Shown in pieces: positions 1 to 8,599 of a stretch of 64,000 nucleotides of DNA. The stretch is from assembly GCF_001750285.1 (NCBI RefSeq), contig NZ_MAMP01000020.1, forward strand, positions 124,001 to 188,000. The letters run 5' to 3'. Both the position numbers and the translations under genes were made by a program. Below the pieces are notes generated by a model. The model saw nothing but the letters and a program-made list of their open reading frames with translations. It was not told the origin of the DNA and did not search any database. Every line of letters starts with the position of its first letter. The stretch's first letter is position 1. The stretch is from Domibacillus iocasae. Lineage in GTDB: Bacteria > Bacillota > Bacilli > Bacillales > Domibacillaceae.

Positions 1-609
1 TACGAATACGCCTGGCTGCTTTTGCATAAATCACTTGCGTTTTTGCTGATCAGTGTTCTCTTTTTTACCATCTGGTTTGTATGGGGACGAAAGAATACAG
101 CTTTTGTTTCCGTGAAAAAATGGAGTGCCGGTTTGTTTGCAGCTGTCATCGTGCTCCAGTCAGCTTTCGTGCTGGGGACTGCCTGGCAAAAAGAACAGCT
201 TATCCAAAATGGCGAAATTGCGGCGCTGGAGCTGGCGCCTGTTGATCCCAGATCTCTTATACAAGGAGATTACGTTCAGCTTGGCTACGAGGTTCAAAAT
301 AAATATAATGAACTTTATAACAATTCCCCTGCTCCGCCTGAAGGAAAAATAGAAGTTGTTTTAACGCCTTCCGCTTATTCGATTGAATATAGCGGCAGAC
401 AGATTCCTGTGTACGAAGCAAAAGAATTTGTGCAATCAGGCACTGGAAAAGGAATTGTCATGAAAGGCAACGGCCGGTATGGGACCTTAACGCTCGGAAT
501 CGAGCATTTCTTCATCCCTGAAAACACCGGAACTGAATGGGAAGAAAAAACACATGCGATCATCCGTATTGCCCAAAACGGCGATGCTATTTTAGAAACG
601 TTACGCTAA
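1..609 (+). CDS. GDYXXLXY-domain membrane protein, 5' truncated by window edge
   Basis: The frame is open to the first base, so the gene starts outside the window; a TTG at position 22 is a possible internal start but lies inside a hydrophobic segment. Visible are one membrane segment (LAFLLISVLFFTIWFVW), a second (LFAAVIVLQSAFVLGTAW) and then a soluble domain with the signature GDYVQLGYEV that names the GDYXXLXY family. In this family the domain follows a DUF2157 or DUF4401 multi-pass membrane region, which would explain the extra helix at the cut end. The function of the family is unknown. A strong terminator follows directly. Confidence 0.75.
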   Translation, partial: YEYAWLLLHKSLAFLLISVLFFTIWFVWGRKNTAFVSVKKWSAGLFAAVIVLQSAFVLGTAWQKEQLIQNGEIAALELAPVDPRSLIQGDYVQLGYEVQNKYNELYNNSPAPPEGKIEVVLTPSAYSIEYSGRQIPVYEAKEFVQSGTGKGIVMKGNGRYGTLTLGIEHFFIPENTGTEWEEKTHAIIRIAQNGDAILETLR

Positions 610-610
610 A

Positions 611-641
611 AAACCGTCCGGGATGTTCCCCGGCGGTTTTT
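611..641 (+). terminator. Factor-independent terminator
   Basis: A GC-rich hairpin (AAACCGTCCGGG pairing with CCCCGGCGGTTT) is followed by a T run just after the GDYXXLXY gene stop. Confidence 0.8.
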
Positions 642-763
642 GTCATACAATTGTAATATGAAATAAATGAAACCGTAACTTACTACCCGGAATTTTCTGA
701 TATATTTACATCAGCTTATATATAAACCGTTTAGAAGCGGCCACTTAGACCGGAGGGACTACA

Positions 764-1213
764 TTGAAAAAAGGATTATTTTTGATTGTCAGTATTTGTT
801 TCATGATGTTCGGCGGACTATTGCCCGCTCAAGAAACGAAAGCAGCTTACTCCGCAGATGCAACGATTGCGGAAGCAAAAGAACATATCGGAACACCATA
901 TAAATTTGGCGGCACAACACCGTCAGGCTTTGACTGCTCTGGTTTTATCCAATACGCACATAAGCAAACAGGCTATTCACTTCCACGTACCGCTGCTGAG
1001 ATGTACAAAAAAGGAAAAGCCGTGTCGAAAGCAAATATGGAACCAGGCGACTTAATGTTTTTTACTACATATAAAAAAGGTGCTTCACACGTTGGCATCT
1101 ATCTTGGCAATAATCAATTCATTCACGCATCTTCATCAAAAGGCGTAACAATTGATAAAACATCGAATTCTTATTGGAGCAAGCGGTATATCGGCTCAAA
1201 AACATTAGATTAA
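764..1213 (+). CDS. Secreted NlpC/P60 family cell-wall endopeptidase
   Basis: This 149-residue protein has a signal peptide (positively charged MKKG, hydrophobic core, cut near QETKA-A) and then a single NlpC/P60 domain. The catalytic triad is visible: Cys58 in FDCSG, His109 in SHVGIY and His121 in FIHA. Such enzymes cut gamma-D-Glu to diamino-acid bonds in peptidoglycan stem peptides outside the cell. There is no SH3 or LysM wall-binding domain, so it is a minimal catalytic form. The start is TTG at 764, chosen because GGAGGG lies 7 bases upstream. It is monocistronic between two terminators. The longer SH3-bearing protein at 32540-33556 is a relative. Confidence 0.9.
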   Translation: MKKGLFLIVSICFMMFGGLLPAQETKAAYSADATIAEAKEHIGTPYKFGGTTPSGFDCSGFIQYAHKQTGYSLPRTAAEMYKKGKAVSKANMEPGDLMFFTTYKKGASHVGIYLGNNQFIHASSSKGVTIDKTSNSYWSKRYIGSKTLD

Positions 1214-1220
1214 TAGTTTC

Positions 1221-1260
1221 AACGCCTGCGGCTGATTCGTTCAGCAGCGGGCGTTTTTTG
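1221..1260 (+). terminator. Factor-independent terminator
   Basis: The hairpin AACGCCTGC...GCAGCGGGCGTT is followed by a T run, downstream of the NlpC/P60 gene. Confidence 0.8.
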
Positions 1261-1408
1261 TTTTAAAAAAGACTGAATAAACCACATCTTTTATCACATT
1301 GCTTATGATTTATTCCGCCCTTGAATCTATCATAGAACGATCTGTTAAAACAAGCACAAAGGCTAAAAAATTGAATACAATCATTCGTTGCTCAATCTTG
1401 AATTTTCA

Positions 1409-1442
1409 AAAAGAGTCTGCGATAAATCGCAGACTCTTTTCG
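1409..1442 (-). terminator. Terminator of the CNNM/CorC gene
   Basis: The perfect stem AAGAGTCTGCGAT / ATCGCAGACTCTT is flanked by A and T runs, so it can work in both directions. It sits right after the stop of the minus-strand gene. Confidence 0.85.
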
Positions 1443-2768
1443 TTAATTACCCTCAGCTGCCACTTCTTCTTTCGGCTTCGCTTTTTTCACTTCAATCTCA
1501 TGAATATGATGGCCTTCTGCATCGCGGATAATGAATTCATAGCCGTCCTGTTCAATCGAATCACCGAGTTTCACATCAATATTTTCCGTAAGTGCCCAGC
1601 CGCCAAGTGTATCGACTTCTTCATCGGACAGGTCCGTACCAAGCAAGTCATTCACTTCAGAAATAAGCAGGCGGGCATTCAGCAAATAATGCTTCTCGCC
1701 AAGTTTTTGAACTTCGGGTTTTTCATCTGTATCAAATTCATCCCGGATTTCACCGACGATTTCTTCCAAAATGTCTTCAACCGTCACAAGTCCGGACGTA
1801 CCACCGTACTCGTCCATTAATACGGCCATATGAATACGTTCTTTTTGCATTTTCAATAGAAGATCATGAATGGGAATTGTTTCAATCACTCGGATCACCG
1901 GCTTGACGAATTCTTCAAGCGGACGGGTCCGGTCACTGTCACGATTTAAATAATACGACAGCAGTTCTTTCATATTTACCATACCAAGAATATTGTCCTT
2001 ATCCCCATCATCAACCGGGTAACGAGTGTATTTTTCAATTTCGATGATCGACGTAATTTCATCCCACGTTAAATCTTTCGACAACGTAATCATATCGGTG
2101 CGCGGCACCATAATTTCTTTTGCTACACGCTCGTCAAATTCGAAAATACGGTCAACGTACTTATACTCGGATTGGTTAATTTCACCGCTCTTAAAGCTTT
2201 CGGATAAAATAATACGCAATTCTTCTTCCGAGTGAGCCATTTCATGTTCAGAAGCTGGCTTCAATCCAAAAAGACCAACAAGTGCACGGGCAGAACCATT
2301 CAACGTTTTAATAAATGGATACATAATTTTATCAAACACAACGATCAGCGGTGAAAATGCGAGCGTGACCATTTCTGCTTTTTGGATTGCAACGGTTTTC
2401 GGCGCAAGTTCCCCGACAACAACGTGAATGAACGTAACAACAGAGAATGCGATAATAAACGACAGCAGACTCGCTAAAGAAGCGCCTATCTCAAAACGTT
2501 CAAATAACGGATGCAAAATTTCTTCTACGGTCGGTTCACCGAGCCAACCGAGACCAAGTGCTGTAATCGTAATCCCAAGCTGGCATGCAGACAAGTACTC
2601 ATCCAAATTCGATGTGACTTTCTTCGCGGCAATCGCCCGCTTGTTTCCTTCCTCAACAAGCTGATTAATACGTGACTGACGCACGCGGATAATGGCAAAT
2701 TCCGTTGCAACGAAAAAGCCGGTCAATACGATAAGTAATGCAAACAGTAATAAATTGACTGCTATCAA
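1443..2768 (-). CDS. CNNM/CorC (HlyC) family membrane protein, putative cation transporter
   Basis: About 441 residues with the family's usual layout: an N-terminal DUF21 membrane domain with four hydrophobic segments (beginning [21 protein letters not shown]), a tandem CBS pair in the middle (after [18 protein letters not shown]), and a C-terminal CorC/HlyC domain. Bacterial members are linked to Mg2+ or Co2+ efflux and often called hemolysins. The start is unsure. The frame opens at 2858, but a strong AGGAGGTGAG lies at about 2803-2812 with no in-frame start codon at a normal distance. The TTG at 2768 fits the family N-terminus but is about 35 bases from that site. Confidence 0.85.
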   Translation of the reverse strand: MIAVNLLLFALLIVLTGFFVATEFAIIRVRQSRINQLVEEGNKRAIAAKKVTSNLDEYLSACQLGITITALGLGWLGEPTVEEILHPLFERFEIGASLASLLSFIIAFSVVTFIHVVVGELAPKTVAIQKAEMVTLAFSPLIVVFDKIMYPFIKTLNGSARALVGLFGLKPASEHEMAHSEEELRIILSESFKSGEINQSEYKYVDRIFEFDERVAKEIMVPRTDMITLSKDLTWDEITSIIEIEKYTRYPVDDGDKDNILGMVNMKELLSYYLNRDSDRTRPLEEFVKPVIRVIETIPIHDLLLKMQKERIHMAVLMDEYGGTSGLVTVEDILEEIVGEIRDEFDTDEKPEVQKLGEKHYLLNARLLISEVNDLLGTDLSDEEVDTLGGWALTENIDVKLGDSIEQDGYEFIIRDAEGHHIHEIEVKKAKPKEEVAAEGN

Positions 2769-2884
2769 AATGTGGAAAAAACAGGCTGGCTGCTTTTTCC
2801 CCTCACCTCCTGAGGCAAAAAGTAGATTTTTTTCTATACCCGTATTTTCTCTTATCATACCAAATTGTCCTGAATTTAATGAAA

Positions 2885-3916
2885 TTATTCTTCTTTCTTC
2901 TTCACAATTTGTATCCCCTCAAGCGCAATCGCATAATGAACAGCATGCTTTAACGTCGCGAAACATTTTAAATCCTTTAAATAAATTCCTTTGGAATTCA
3001 TTTCCATGCCAAGTTTAGGAGAAATCCCCGCGATAATTGGAACGGCACCGATTAATTGTATGGATTGAGTTACTTTTTCAAGTGTACTTAAGATTAAACT
3101 GTCCATCGCTTTAATACCGGTTACATCAAGAATAAGCATACTTGCTTTATGCTCAACAATCGCCTGCAGCGCTGTTTCCGTAAAGTCATCCGATCGTTCC
3201 TGGTCAAACCGCCCCATCACTGGTGTCACAAGAATACCGTCCAGCACGGGAATAACGGGGGAGGACAATTCACGAATCATTTTACGCAGTTCAATTGTGC
3301 GATTCTCCACCATTGCTTCAAGCTGCATAATCGTTTGCTGCTCTTGCGTTTGAATATGCTCCCGCACATTTTCTGACGGCGTTGTCGGAGACGGATATAA
3401 TTCAATTTCTTTATAAGAACCTTCGTCTGTTAAATTATATTCTGTTATTTTATACCAAATAGTTTCATCAAGCAGGCCGCTGAATATCCCAGCCCAATGG
3501 CCGCCCAAAAATGTGCCAGGGTTTTCTTTTCCCTGCGCATGCACGACCTTGCTTTCCCAGTCGTTTCGAATAGATAGAATGGCGCGTCGTTCCGTTAAGC
3601 AAAGCTGCTTGAATTCAATCGCTCCCCATCCTGCCGCCGCATAAATATTTGGCAAAAACGCAAGAATATCTTCTGCTTTTTCCCCGTTTTCTTTATAAAA
3701 ACCGCTGAAAATTTTCCCTGTCCGGTAGCCCGCTGTTTCCATGACAATCCGCGCAGATTCCGTACCTGTTACTTCTTCAATTGTATCAATGAATGTTTTC
3801 AGGGCCGTTTTTGTCCAGAAAAGAACAACGTCCACTCCTTCAAACTGGAATAATCCTTCCCCCCAATTCCATTGAAGGTTCGTCCCGCCCACTTTGATCT
3901 CCTGCTTTTCCTGCAT
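2885..3916 (-). CDS. RsbR-like protein: V4R/XylR_N-like sensor domain plus STAS domain
   Basis: A protein of 343 residues. The N-terminal ~180 residues resemble the V4R/XylR N-terminal fold ([11 protein letters not shown], then AAGWGAIEF). A short coiled linker ([20 protein letters not shown]) leads into a C-terminal STAS domain starting [18 protein letters not shown]. This is the linker-STAS layout of RsbR stressosome proteins. The Thr of LDVTG matches the conserved second phosphorylation site of RsbR; the first is not obvious in GRFDQERS. By analogy it may feed a stress signal into the SigB pathway, which is inference. The ATG at 3916 is preferred, with GGGAGG 8 bases upstream. A paralogue lies at 36420-37439. 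Confidence 0.75.
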   Translation of the reverse strand: MQEKQEIKVGGTNLQWNWGEGLFQFEGVDVVLFWTKTALKTFIDTIEEVTGTESARIVMETAGYRTGKIFSGFYKENGEKAEDILAFLPNIYAAAGWGAIEFKQLCLTERRAILSIRNDWESKVVHAQGKENPGTFLGGHWAGIFSGLLDETIWYKITEYNLTDEGSYKEIELYPSPTTPSENVREHIQTQEQQTIMQLEAMVENRTIELRKMIRELSSPVIPVLDGILVTPVMGRFDQERSDDFTETALQAIVEHKASMLILDVTGIKAMDSLILSTLEKVTQSIQLIGAVPIIAGISPKLGMEMNSKGIYLKDLKCFATLKHAVHYAIALEGIQIVKKKEE

Positions 3917-3980
3917 CCACAATCCCTCCCGAATTTCCTTATGCCTCCATTCTACAACGAGTACCTCCTGTTTAACAGTT

Positions 3981-4011
3981 TTGCCCCGTTTTTTCAGGAA
4001 AATGATATAAT
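3981..4011 (+). promoter_or_regulatory. Probable SigA promoter of yfmM
   Basis: A perfect -10 TATAAT lies at 4006-4011, with TTGCCC at 3981-3986 (19 bp spacing) as the best -35. It ends about 32 bases before the ATG. Confidence 0.5.
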
Positions 4012-4043
4012 GATCAAAAAACGAACAAGGAGTTTTTATTTAC

Positions 4044-5600
4044 ATGAGTATTTTATCGGTCAGTCGCCTTAGCCATGGTTTTGGCGACCGCGCTATTTTT
4101 AACGACGTCTCTTTCCGATTGCTGAAAGGTGAACATATTGGGCTTATTGGAGCAAACGGTGAAGGTAAATCGACGTTTATGAATATTATTACCGGGCAGC
4201 TGCAGCCGGATGAAGGAAAAGTGGAATGGTCGAAAAACGTCCGTGTCGGCTACTTGGACCAGCATGCTGTGCTTAAGCCTGGCATGACGATTCGTGATGT
4301 GCTTCGGACGGCTTTTCAATATTTATTCGATATCGAAACAAACATGAACGAACTGTTTGGTAAAATGGCAGATGTTACGCCGGAAGAGCTGGAAAATCTT
4401 CTTGAAGAAACTGGAATAATGCAGGATTTATTAACGAATAATGACTTTTATATTATTGATGCTAAAATTGAAGAAACAGCGCGCGGACTCGGTCTTGATG
4501 AAATTGGTCTTGAGCGGGATGTTCATGACTTGAGCGGTGGGCAGCGGACGAAAGTATTGCTTGCGAAACTGCTTCTTGAAAAACCGGATATTTTGCTTTT
4601 GGATGAGCCGACAAACTATTTGGATGAACAGCATATTGTATGGCTGAAACGCTACTTGCAGGAATATGAAAACGCCTTTGTACTCATTTCACATGATATT
4701 CCCTTTTTAAATGATGTTGTTAATTTAATTTATCATATGGAAAACCAACAATTGACCCGGTATGCCAGCACGTATGACGAATTTTTACGCGTGCATGAAA
4801 TGAAAAAACAACAGCTCGAGGCAGCCTTTAAAAGGCAGCAGCAGGAAATTGCCGGTTTGAAAGATTTTGTCGCCCGCAACAAAGCGCGTGCTGCAACGAG
4901 TAATATGGCGATGTCCCGCCAGAAAAAGCTTGATAAAATGGATATCATTGAGCTTGCATCTGAACGGCCAAAACCAGAATTTCGCTTTAAAGAAGGCCGG
5001 ACGCCAAGCAAGCTTATTTTTGAAGCGCGTGATCTTGTTATTGGGTATGACGAGCCACTGTCACGTCCCTTAAACTTACAGATGGAACGCGGACAAAAAA
5101 TTGCCTTGACCGGCGCAAACGGCATCGGGAAAACGACATTGCTGAAAAGCCTGCTCGGCGAAATCAAGCCTGTTTCCGGCACCGTCGAACGCGGGGAAAA
5201 TTTATTGATCGGCTACTTCCAGCAGGAAATAAAAGTCGATAATAAAAATACATGCATCGAAGAAATGTGGACAGAATTCCCGTCTTTTACGCAGTATGAA
5301 ATTCGTGCGGCTCTTGCGAAATGCGGCTTGACGACGAAACATATTGAAAGCAAAGTATCTGTCTTAAGCGGCGGTGAAAAAGCGAAAGTCCGCCTGTGCA
5401 AATTGATCAATCAGGAGTCCAATGTTCTTGTCCTGGATGAGCCGACGAACCATTTGGATGTTGATGCAAAAGAAGAATTAAAACGTGCGATAAAAGACTA
5501 TAAAGGCAGTGTCTTGCTTATTTCCCATGAGCCTGAATTTTACCAAGACGTTGTCACCGATATTTGGAATGGCGAGTCTTGGACGACGAAGGTCTTTTAA
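4044..5600 (+). CDS. yfmM: ABC-F family ATP-binding protein YfmM
   Basis: A protein of 518 residues with two ABC ATPase domains and no membrane segment, typical of ABC-F proteins that act on the ribosome. The first domain has Walker A GANGEGKST, signature LSGGQRTK and Walker B LLLDEPTNYLD; a charged linker follows (KKQQLEAAFKRQQQE). The second has GANGIGKTT, LSGGEKAK and VLDEPTNHLD. The N-terminus MSILSVSRLSHGFGDRAIF and the divergent yfmL-type helicase next door match Bacillus subtilis yfmM, so the symbol rests on similarity and synteny. AAGGAG lies about 12 bases before the ATG. The stop overlaps the start of the next gene (TAATG), implying translational coupling. Confidence 0.85.
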   Translation: MSILSVSRLSHGFGDRAIFNDVSFRLLKGEHIGLIGANGEGKSTFMNIITGQLQPDEGKVEWSKNVRVGYLDQHAVLKPGMTIRDVLRTAFQYLFDIETNMNELFGKMADVTPEELENLLEETGIMQDLLTNNDFYIIDAKIEETARGLGLDEIGLERDVHDLSGGQRTKVLLAKLLLEKPDILLLDEPTNYLDEQHIVWLKRYLQEYENAFVLISHDIPFLNDVVNLIYHMENQQLTRYASTYDEFLRVHEMKKQQLEAAFKRQQQEIAGLKDFVARNKARAATSNMAMSRQKKLDKMDIIELASERPKPEFRFKEGRTPSKLIFEARDLVIGYDEPLSRPLNLQMERGQKIALTGANGIGKTTLLKSLLGEIKPVSGTVERGENLLIGYFQQEIKVDNKNTCIEEMWTEFPSFTQYEIRAALAKCGLTTKHIESKVSVLSGGEKAKVRLCKLINQESNVLVLDEPTNHLDVDAKEELKRAIKDYKGSVLLISHEPEFYQDVVTDIWNGESWTTKVF

Positions 5601-6268
5601 TGGAGAGAGCCAAACGATACGCACTATCCTGGAGCGGCGGTAAAGACTGCATGATGGTTTTGGACAAAATGAAAAAACAGCAAATGGACGTTGTCTGTCT
5701 TATCACGACAGCGCCAATCGAGACAGGCCGGACATTTGGGCACGATGAAAAAATGGAGCTCATTGAAGCGCAGGGAAACACGCTTGATCTTCCTGTCCAT
5801 TTTATCCGCTGCCGCTACGATCATTACACTGAAGACTTTATTCAAGATTTGAACACGCTGAAGGAATCTTTTTCGCTAGACGGCATCGCGTATGGTGACA
5901 TTTATACAGATGCCCATTTTGAATGGGGAGAAAATACCGCCGCGGCTGCCGGGTTGAAAGCGATCTTTCCACTGCGCGCTGAACCTGTTAAAGCGGCTGG
6001 AATGTTAGAAGAATTCATTGACACCGGCTATAAAGCGATAGTGATCCGCATTCGAAAAGACCGGCTTACTTCGGATTTTTTAGGGAAACAGCTTGATTGG
6101 TCTTTTGCAGAAAAAATCAACGAAACAACCTGCTGCCCGATGGGTGAAAATGGTGAATACCACACATTCGTGTATGACGGTCCTTTATTTCAGAAAGCGA
6201 TTCCGATTCACACTGGCAAAGTAATTGAATCAGACGCTACTTACCGTCTGGAATTATCACTTTCGTAA
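5600..6268 (+). CDS. ATP-pyrophosphatase of the diphthine-ammonia ligase (Dph6) family
   Basis: A protein of 222 residues. The N-terminal SWSGGKDCMM is the PP-loop of adenine nucleotide alpha hydrolases, and the later region (LDGIAYGDIYTDAHFEWGEN) is typical of the family named after eukaryotic Dph6. Bacteria lack diphthamide, so the true substrate is unknown; an adenylated amide- or thiol-forming reaction is the family expectation. The ATG at 5600 overlaps the yfmM stop (TAATG), so the two are probably co-translated. The frame extends upstream inside yfmM, but that start has no support. Confidence 0.75.
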   Translation: MERAKRYALSWSGGKDCMMVLDKMKKQQMDVVCLITTAPIETGRTFGHDEKMELIEAQGNTLDLPVHFIRCRYDHYTEDFIQDLNTLKESFSLDGIAYGDIYTDAHFEWGENTAAAAGLKAIFPLRAEPVKAAGMLEEFIDTGYKAIVIRIRKDRLTSDFLGKQLDWSFAEKINETTCCPMGENGEYHTFVYDGPLFQKAIPIHTGKVIESDATYRLELSLS

Positions 6269-6325
6269 AAAAAGCAGTGGCTATGCTATCGTCGGAAAAA
6301 TGAAATAATCGCTGGAATCAAGCCT

Positions 6326-6359
6326 GCTATGGCCGGAAAAGACTTTTTCCGACCATAGC
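6326..6359. repeat. Long inverted repeat in the 6269-6420 intergenic region
   Basis: GCTATGGCCGGAAAA pairs with TTTTTCCGACCATAGC around a four-base loop. A partial copy of its arm (GGCTATGCTATCGTCGGAAAAA) lies about 45 bases upstream. There is no clear T run, so it may be a transcript-end hairpin or an extragenic repeat. Confidence 0.5.
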
Positions 6360-6420
6360 TCTTCACTTTCCGGCGATCATCATCTGAATAAATCGGCGGC
6401 AGCCGCTTTATTTAAACAAA

Positions 6421-6447
6421 AATGCCGCGACTCATCGCGGCATTTTT
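6421..6447 (-). terminator. Bidirectional terminator between the yfmM unit and yfmL
   Basis: The stem AATGCCGCGA...TCGCGGCATT is flanked by A and T runs, directly beyond the stop of the minus-strand helicase gene. Confidence 0.85.
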
Positions 6448-6448
6448 G

Positions 6449-7594
6449 TTATTTTTTCGCCGGAAATGCCTTTCCTTTGAAAAATTCATATTTTTCGAGT
6501 TCTACACCGATTTGACGGGCAATTTTTTTCAATTCTTTTTCCTGAAATTCGCTCGTGATTAACGTGATGACCGTACCATCTCCGCCGGCACGACCGGTTC
6601 TGCCGGAGCGATGTGTGTACTCACGTGCATTATGAGGCGCTTCAAAATGAAGGACGTGCGTCAGCCCCTTCACGTCGAGTCCGCGCGCGGCTACATCCGT
6701 TGCAAACAAAAGCGGTGCTTTTCCGCTTCGGAAATCACGGATCGCCTTCACCCGTTCTTCTTTGCGAAGTTCACTGTGCAAGACACCATTTTTCACACCT
6801 TTAAACGACAGTTTCTCTGACATAACGTTCACATCGGTAATATCTTTAATAAAGGCAAGCATGCGTTCCGGCTCAAACGTACGCATCACTTTCTCAATCA
6901 TTTGCTGCTTTTCTTTCCATGCGCACGTAAAGTAAAGATGCCGGACGGTTCCTTCCTGCGGCAAGCTCCCTTTTTTAATTTGAATTGTTTCCGGATCGTT
7001 CATAAGTTCTTTTGCCTTTTGTTCAGCTGCGGCCGGAAGCGTTGCAGAAAATAGGGCAAGCTGTCGGTCTTTTTGTGTTGCCTTAATGATCGACTCTACC
7101 GGTTCTGCAAGAGCCGTTGTAAACAATTCGTCTCCTTCGTCAAGCACGATCAATTTCACTTCATGCATTTTTAGTTTTTTCAGTTGAATGAGTTCAAGCA
7201 GCCGTCCCGGCGTTCCACAAATGATGTGTGGCGGTTTTTTCAGCCGGTCCGTCTGGCGTTTAATGTTAGCCCCGCCGATCATACCGGCAGACGTAATAAC
7301 GCCCCCGCCGAATGTACGGATTTCTTCTCCAATTTGCATGATGAGTTCACGCGATGATGCCATCACAATCGCCTGGACTTGGCTGCGTTTCGGGTCGATT
7401 TTTTGAAGCATTGGCAAAACGTACGCCAATGTTTTACCGGTTCCTGTCGGTGATTCCGCGATCACGTCACGTCCGTTTAATAAAAGTGGAATCGCTTCTT
7501 CTTGAACAGGCATCGCCTGCTTAAAACCCGCTTTCTCCCATGATTCCTGTAAAAATGGCTGTAATGATAATAAAAAGGCTGGTTTTGTTGACAT
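6449..7594 (-). CDS. yfmL: DEAD-box family RNA helicase YfmL
   Basis: A protein of 381 residues with the two RecA-like helicase domains and almost no extensions, like B. subtilis YfmL, an ATP-dependent RNA helicase implicated in ribosome maturation. Motifs in order: Q-motif region (MPVQEEA), motif I SPTGTGKT, Ia SSRELIMQ, GG, TPGRLLE, motif II DEGD, motif III SATLP, and C-terminal ATDVAARGLD and HRSGRTGRAG. Motif II reads DEGD rather than DEAD. AAGGAG lies upstream of the ATG. It converges with the yfmM unit, with a shared terminator between. Confidence 0.85.
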   Translation of the reverse strand: MSTKPAFLLSLQPFLQESWEKAGFKQAMPVQEEAIPLLLNGRDVIAESPTGTGKTLAYVLPMLQKIDPKRSQVQAIVMASSRELIMQIGEEIRTFGGGVITSAGMIGGANIKRQTDRLKKPPHIICGTPGRLLELIQLKKLKMHEVKLIVLDEGDELFTTALAEPVESIIKATQKDRQLALFSATLPAAAEQKAKELMNDPETIQIKKGSLPQEGTVRHLYFTCAWKEKQQMIEKVMRTFEPERMLAFIKDITDVNVMSEKLSFKGVKNGVLHSELRKEERVKAIRDFRSGKAPLLFATDVAARGLDVKGLTHVLHFEAPHNAREYTHRSGRTGRAGGDGTVITLITSEFQEKELKKIARQIGVELEKYEFFKGKAFPAKK

Positions 7595-7698
7595 AAAATC
7601 TCCTTCGTCGTTTTTGTCTATTATCCATTTTTTTCAGATGTTTAACAATGACAAAATAAGGTTACAGTACAGAAAACGATTTCTTAGGGGGACTAACA

Positions 7699-7899
7699 AT
7701 GGATAAAAAGCGTGATCAAGGCAAAATGGATAATCCTGAACAAATCGATACAGACAAAGAAAGTCTGTATGATAAATTTGAAGAAGAACAAAATGTAGAC
7801 GCGATTCCGTTAGAGGATTTAAAACTCGAGCAGCGTGAAGAAAAAGATAAGCATGGCACGAAACATTCATCATCCAGTGAAGAAAAATACCCTAAATAA
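7699..7899 (+). CDS. Small highly charged protein of unknown function
   Basis: A 66-residue, very hydrophilic, Asp/Glu/Lys-rich protein with no hydrophobic core or recognisable domain, probably disordered. It is supported as a gene by an ATG preceded by TAGGGGGG at good spacing and by its place divergent from yfmL. I do not recognise the family; small charged proteins of this look in Bacillaceae are often stress- or spore-related, but nothing here proves that. Confidence 0.6.
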   Translation: MDKKRDQGKMDNPEQIDTDKESLYDKFEEEQNVDAIPLEDLKLEQREEKDKHGTKHSSSSEEKYPK

Positions 7900-7902
7900 A
7901 AG

Positions 7903-7924
7903 CGCCTGGAGCTAGATACTGTTC
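7903..7924 (+). repeat. Fragment of a dispersed intergenic repeat
   Basis: AGCGCCTGGAGCTAGATACT matches one end (GACGCCTGGAGCTGGAC, reverse strand) of the longer element at 25741-25925. Confidence 0.5.
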
Positions 7925-7951
7925 GAAAATATATACATTTTCATCTGGAAA

Positions 7952-7980
7952 GGCAGCGGCTATTTAAGCCGCTGCTTTTT
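7952..7980 (-). terminator. Bidirectional terminator after the glycosylase gene
   Basis: The stem GCAGCGGCT...AGCCGCTGC is followed by T5 on the plus strand and overlaps the end of the minus-strand gene by two bases. Confidence 0.75.
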
Positions 7981-8599
7981 ATTTCGATACATACGGATTT
8001 CCGGCTACCCAAAACCGCCACGGGTAGTTTTTTGCTTCACCACTGTTCGGAATACCGATTCGAGGGCCGGTCACAATTTTTTCGGGCGCAAACCCTGGCG
8101 CAATGTATATAGGCGGCTCATCGAATCGTCTGCCATAATCAGTCATATGAATACCGAGTGCTTTCGTCAGCTTGCCTGGACCGCTCGTTAAATTTTTCAT
8201 TGCCATGCTTCCCCGGCGCTTAATCATCAAGTCAATGCCTTCGTACGGTTCAACCGCCCGGATAAGTACGGCTTCCGGCGTTCCCACTTCTCCGCTGACG
8301 ACGTTGACAAGGCAATGCGTATGCATTAAATATGTGTACACACGGCCTGCCTCTGCAAACATCACTTCGGTACGTTTTGTCCGTCTGTTGTTATAGCTGT
8401 GAGCAGCTTGATCAAGCGGCCCACGGTATGCTTCTGTTTCCACAATATAACCTGAAGCAATACCTTCTTCCGTCTCCTTTACAAGCAGGCATCCCAGCAA
8501 ATTTCGCGCCAGTGTGAGTGTCGGCAGTTTAAAAAAAGCTTCGCCGACCGGCTTATAGCTGATCGAATCGTTCGGTAATCTTTCGCCGGTCTGTCTCAT
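7979..8599 (-). CDS. 3-methyladenine (alkylpurine) DNA glycosylase, AAG/MPG family
   Basis: A 206-residue base-excision repair enzyme that removes alkylated purines. Family features: LARNLLGC near the N-terminus, the catalytic region YIVETEAYRGPLDQAAHS with the Glu that activates water, the substrate loop MFAEAGRVYTYLMHT, and PGKLTKALGI near the C-terminus. The ATG at 8599 has GAGGAGG 8 bases upstream, inside the end of the DUF2254 gene, so the two overlap by 47 bases and are probably co-transcribed. Confidence 0.9.
   Translation of the reverse strand: MRQTGERLPNDSISYKPVGEAFFKLPTLTLARNLLGCLLVKETEEGIASGYIVETEAYRGPLDQAAHSYNNRRTKRTEVMFAEAGRVYTYLMHTHCLVNVVSGEVGTPEAVLIRAVEPYEGIDLMIKRRGSMAMKNLTSGPGKLTKALGIHMTDYGRRFDEPPIYIAPGFAPEKIVTGPRIGIPNSGEAKNYPWRFWVAGNPYVSK

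Noticed and set aside
1299-1820. A 173-codon plus-strand ORF opposite the CNNM gene
   Set aside because: It overlaps the 3' end of the well-supported minus-strand gene and the terminator, with no ribosome site.
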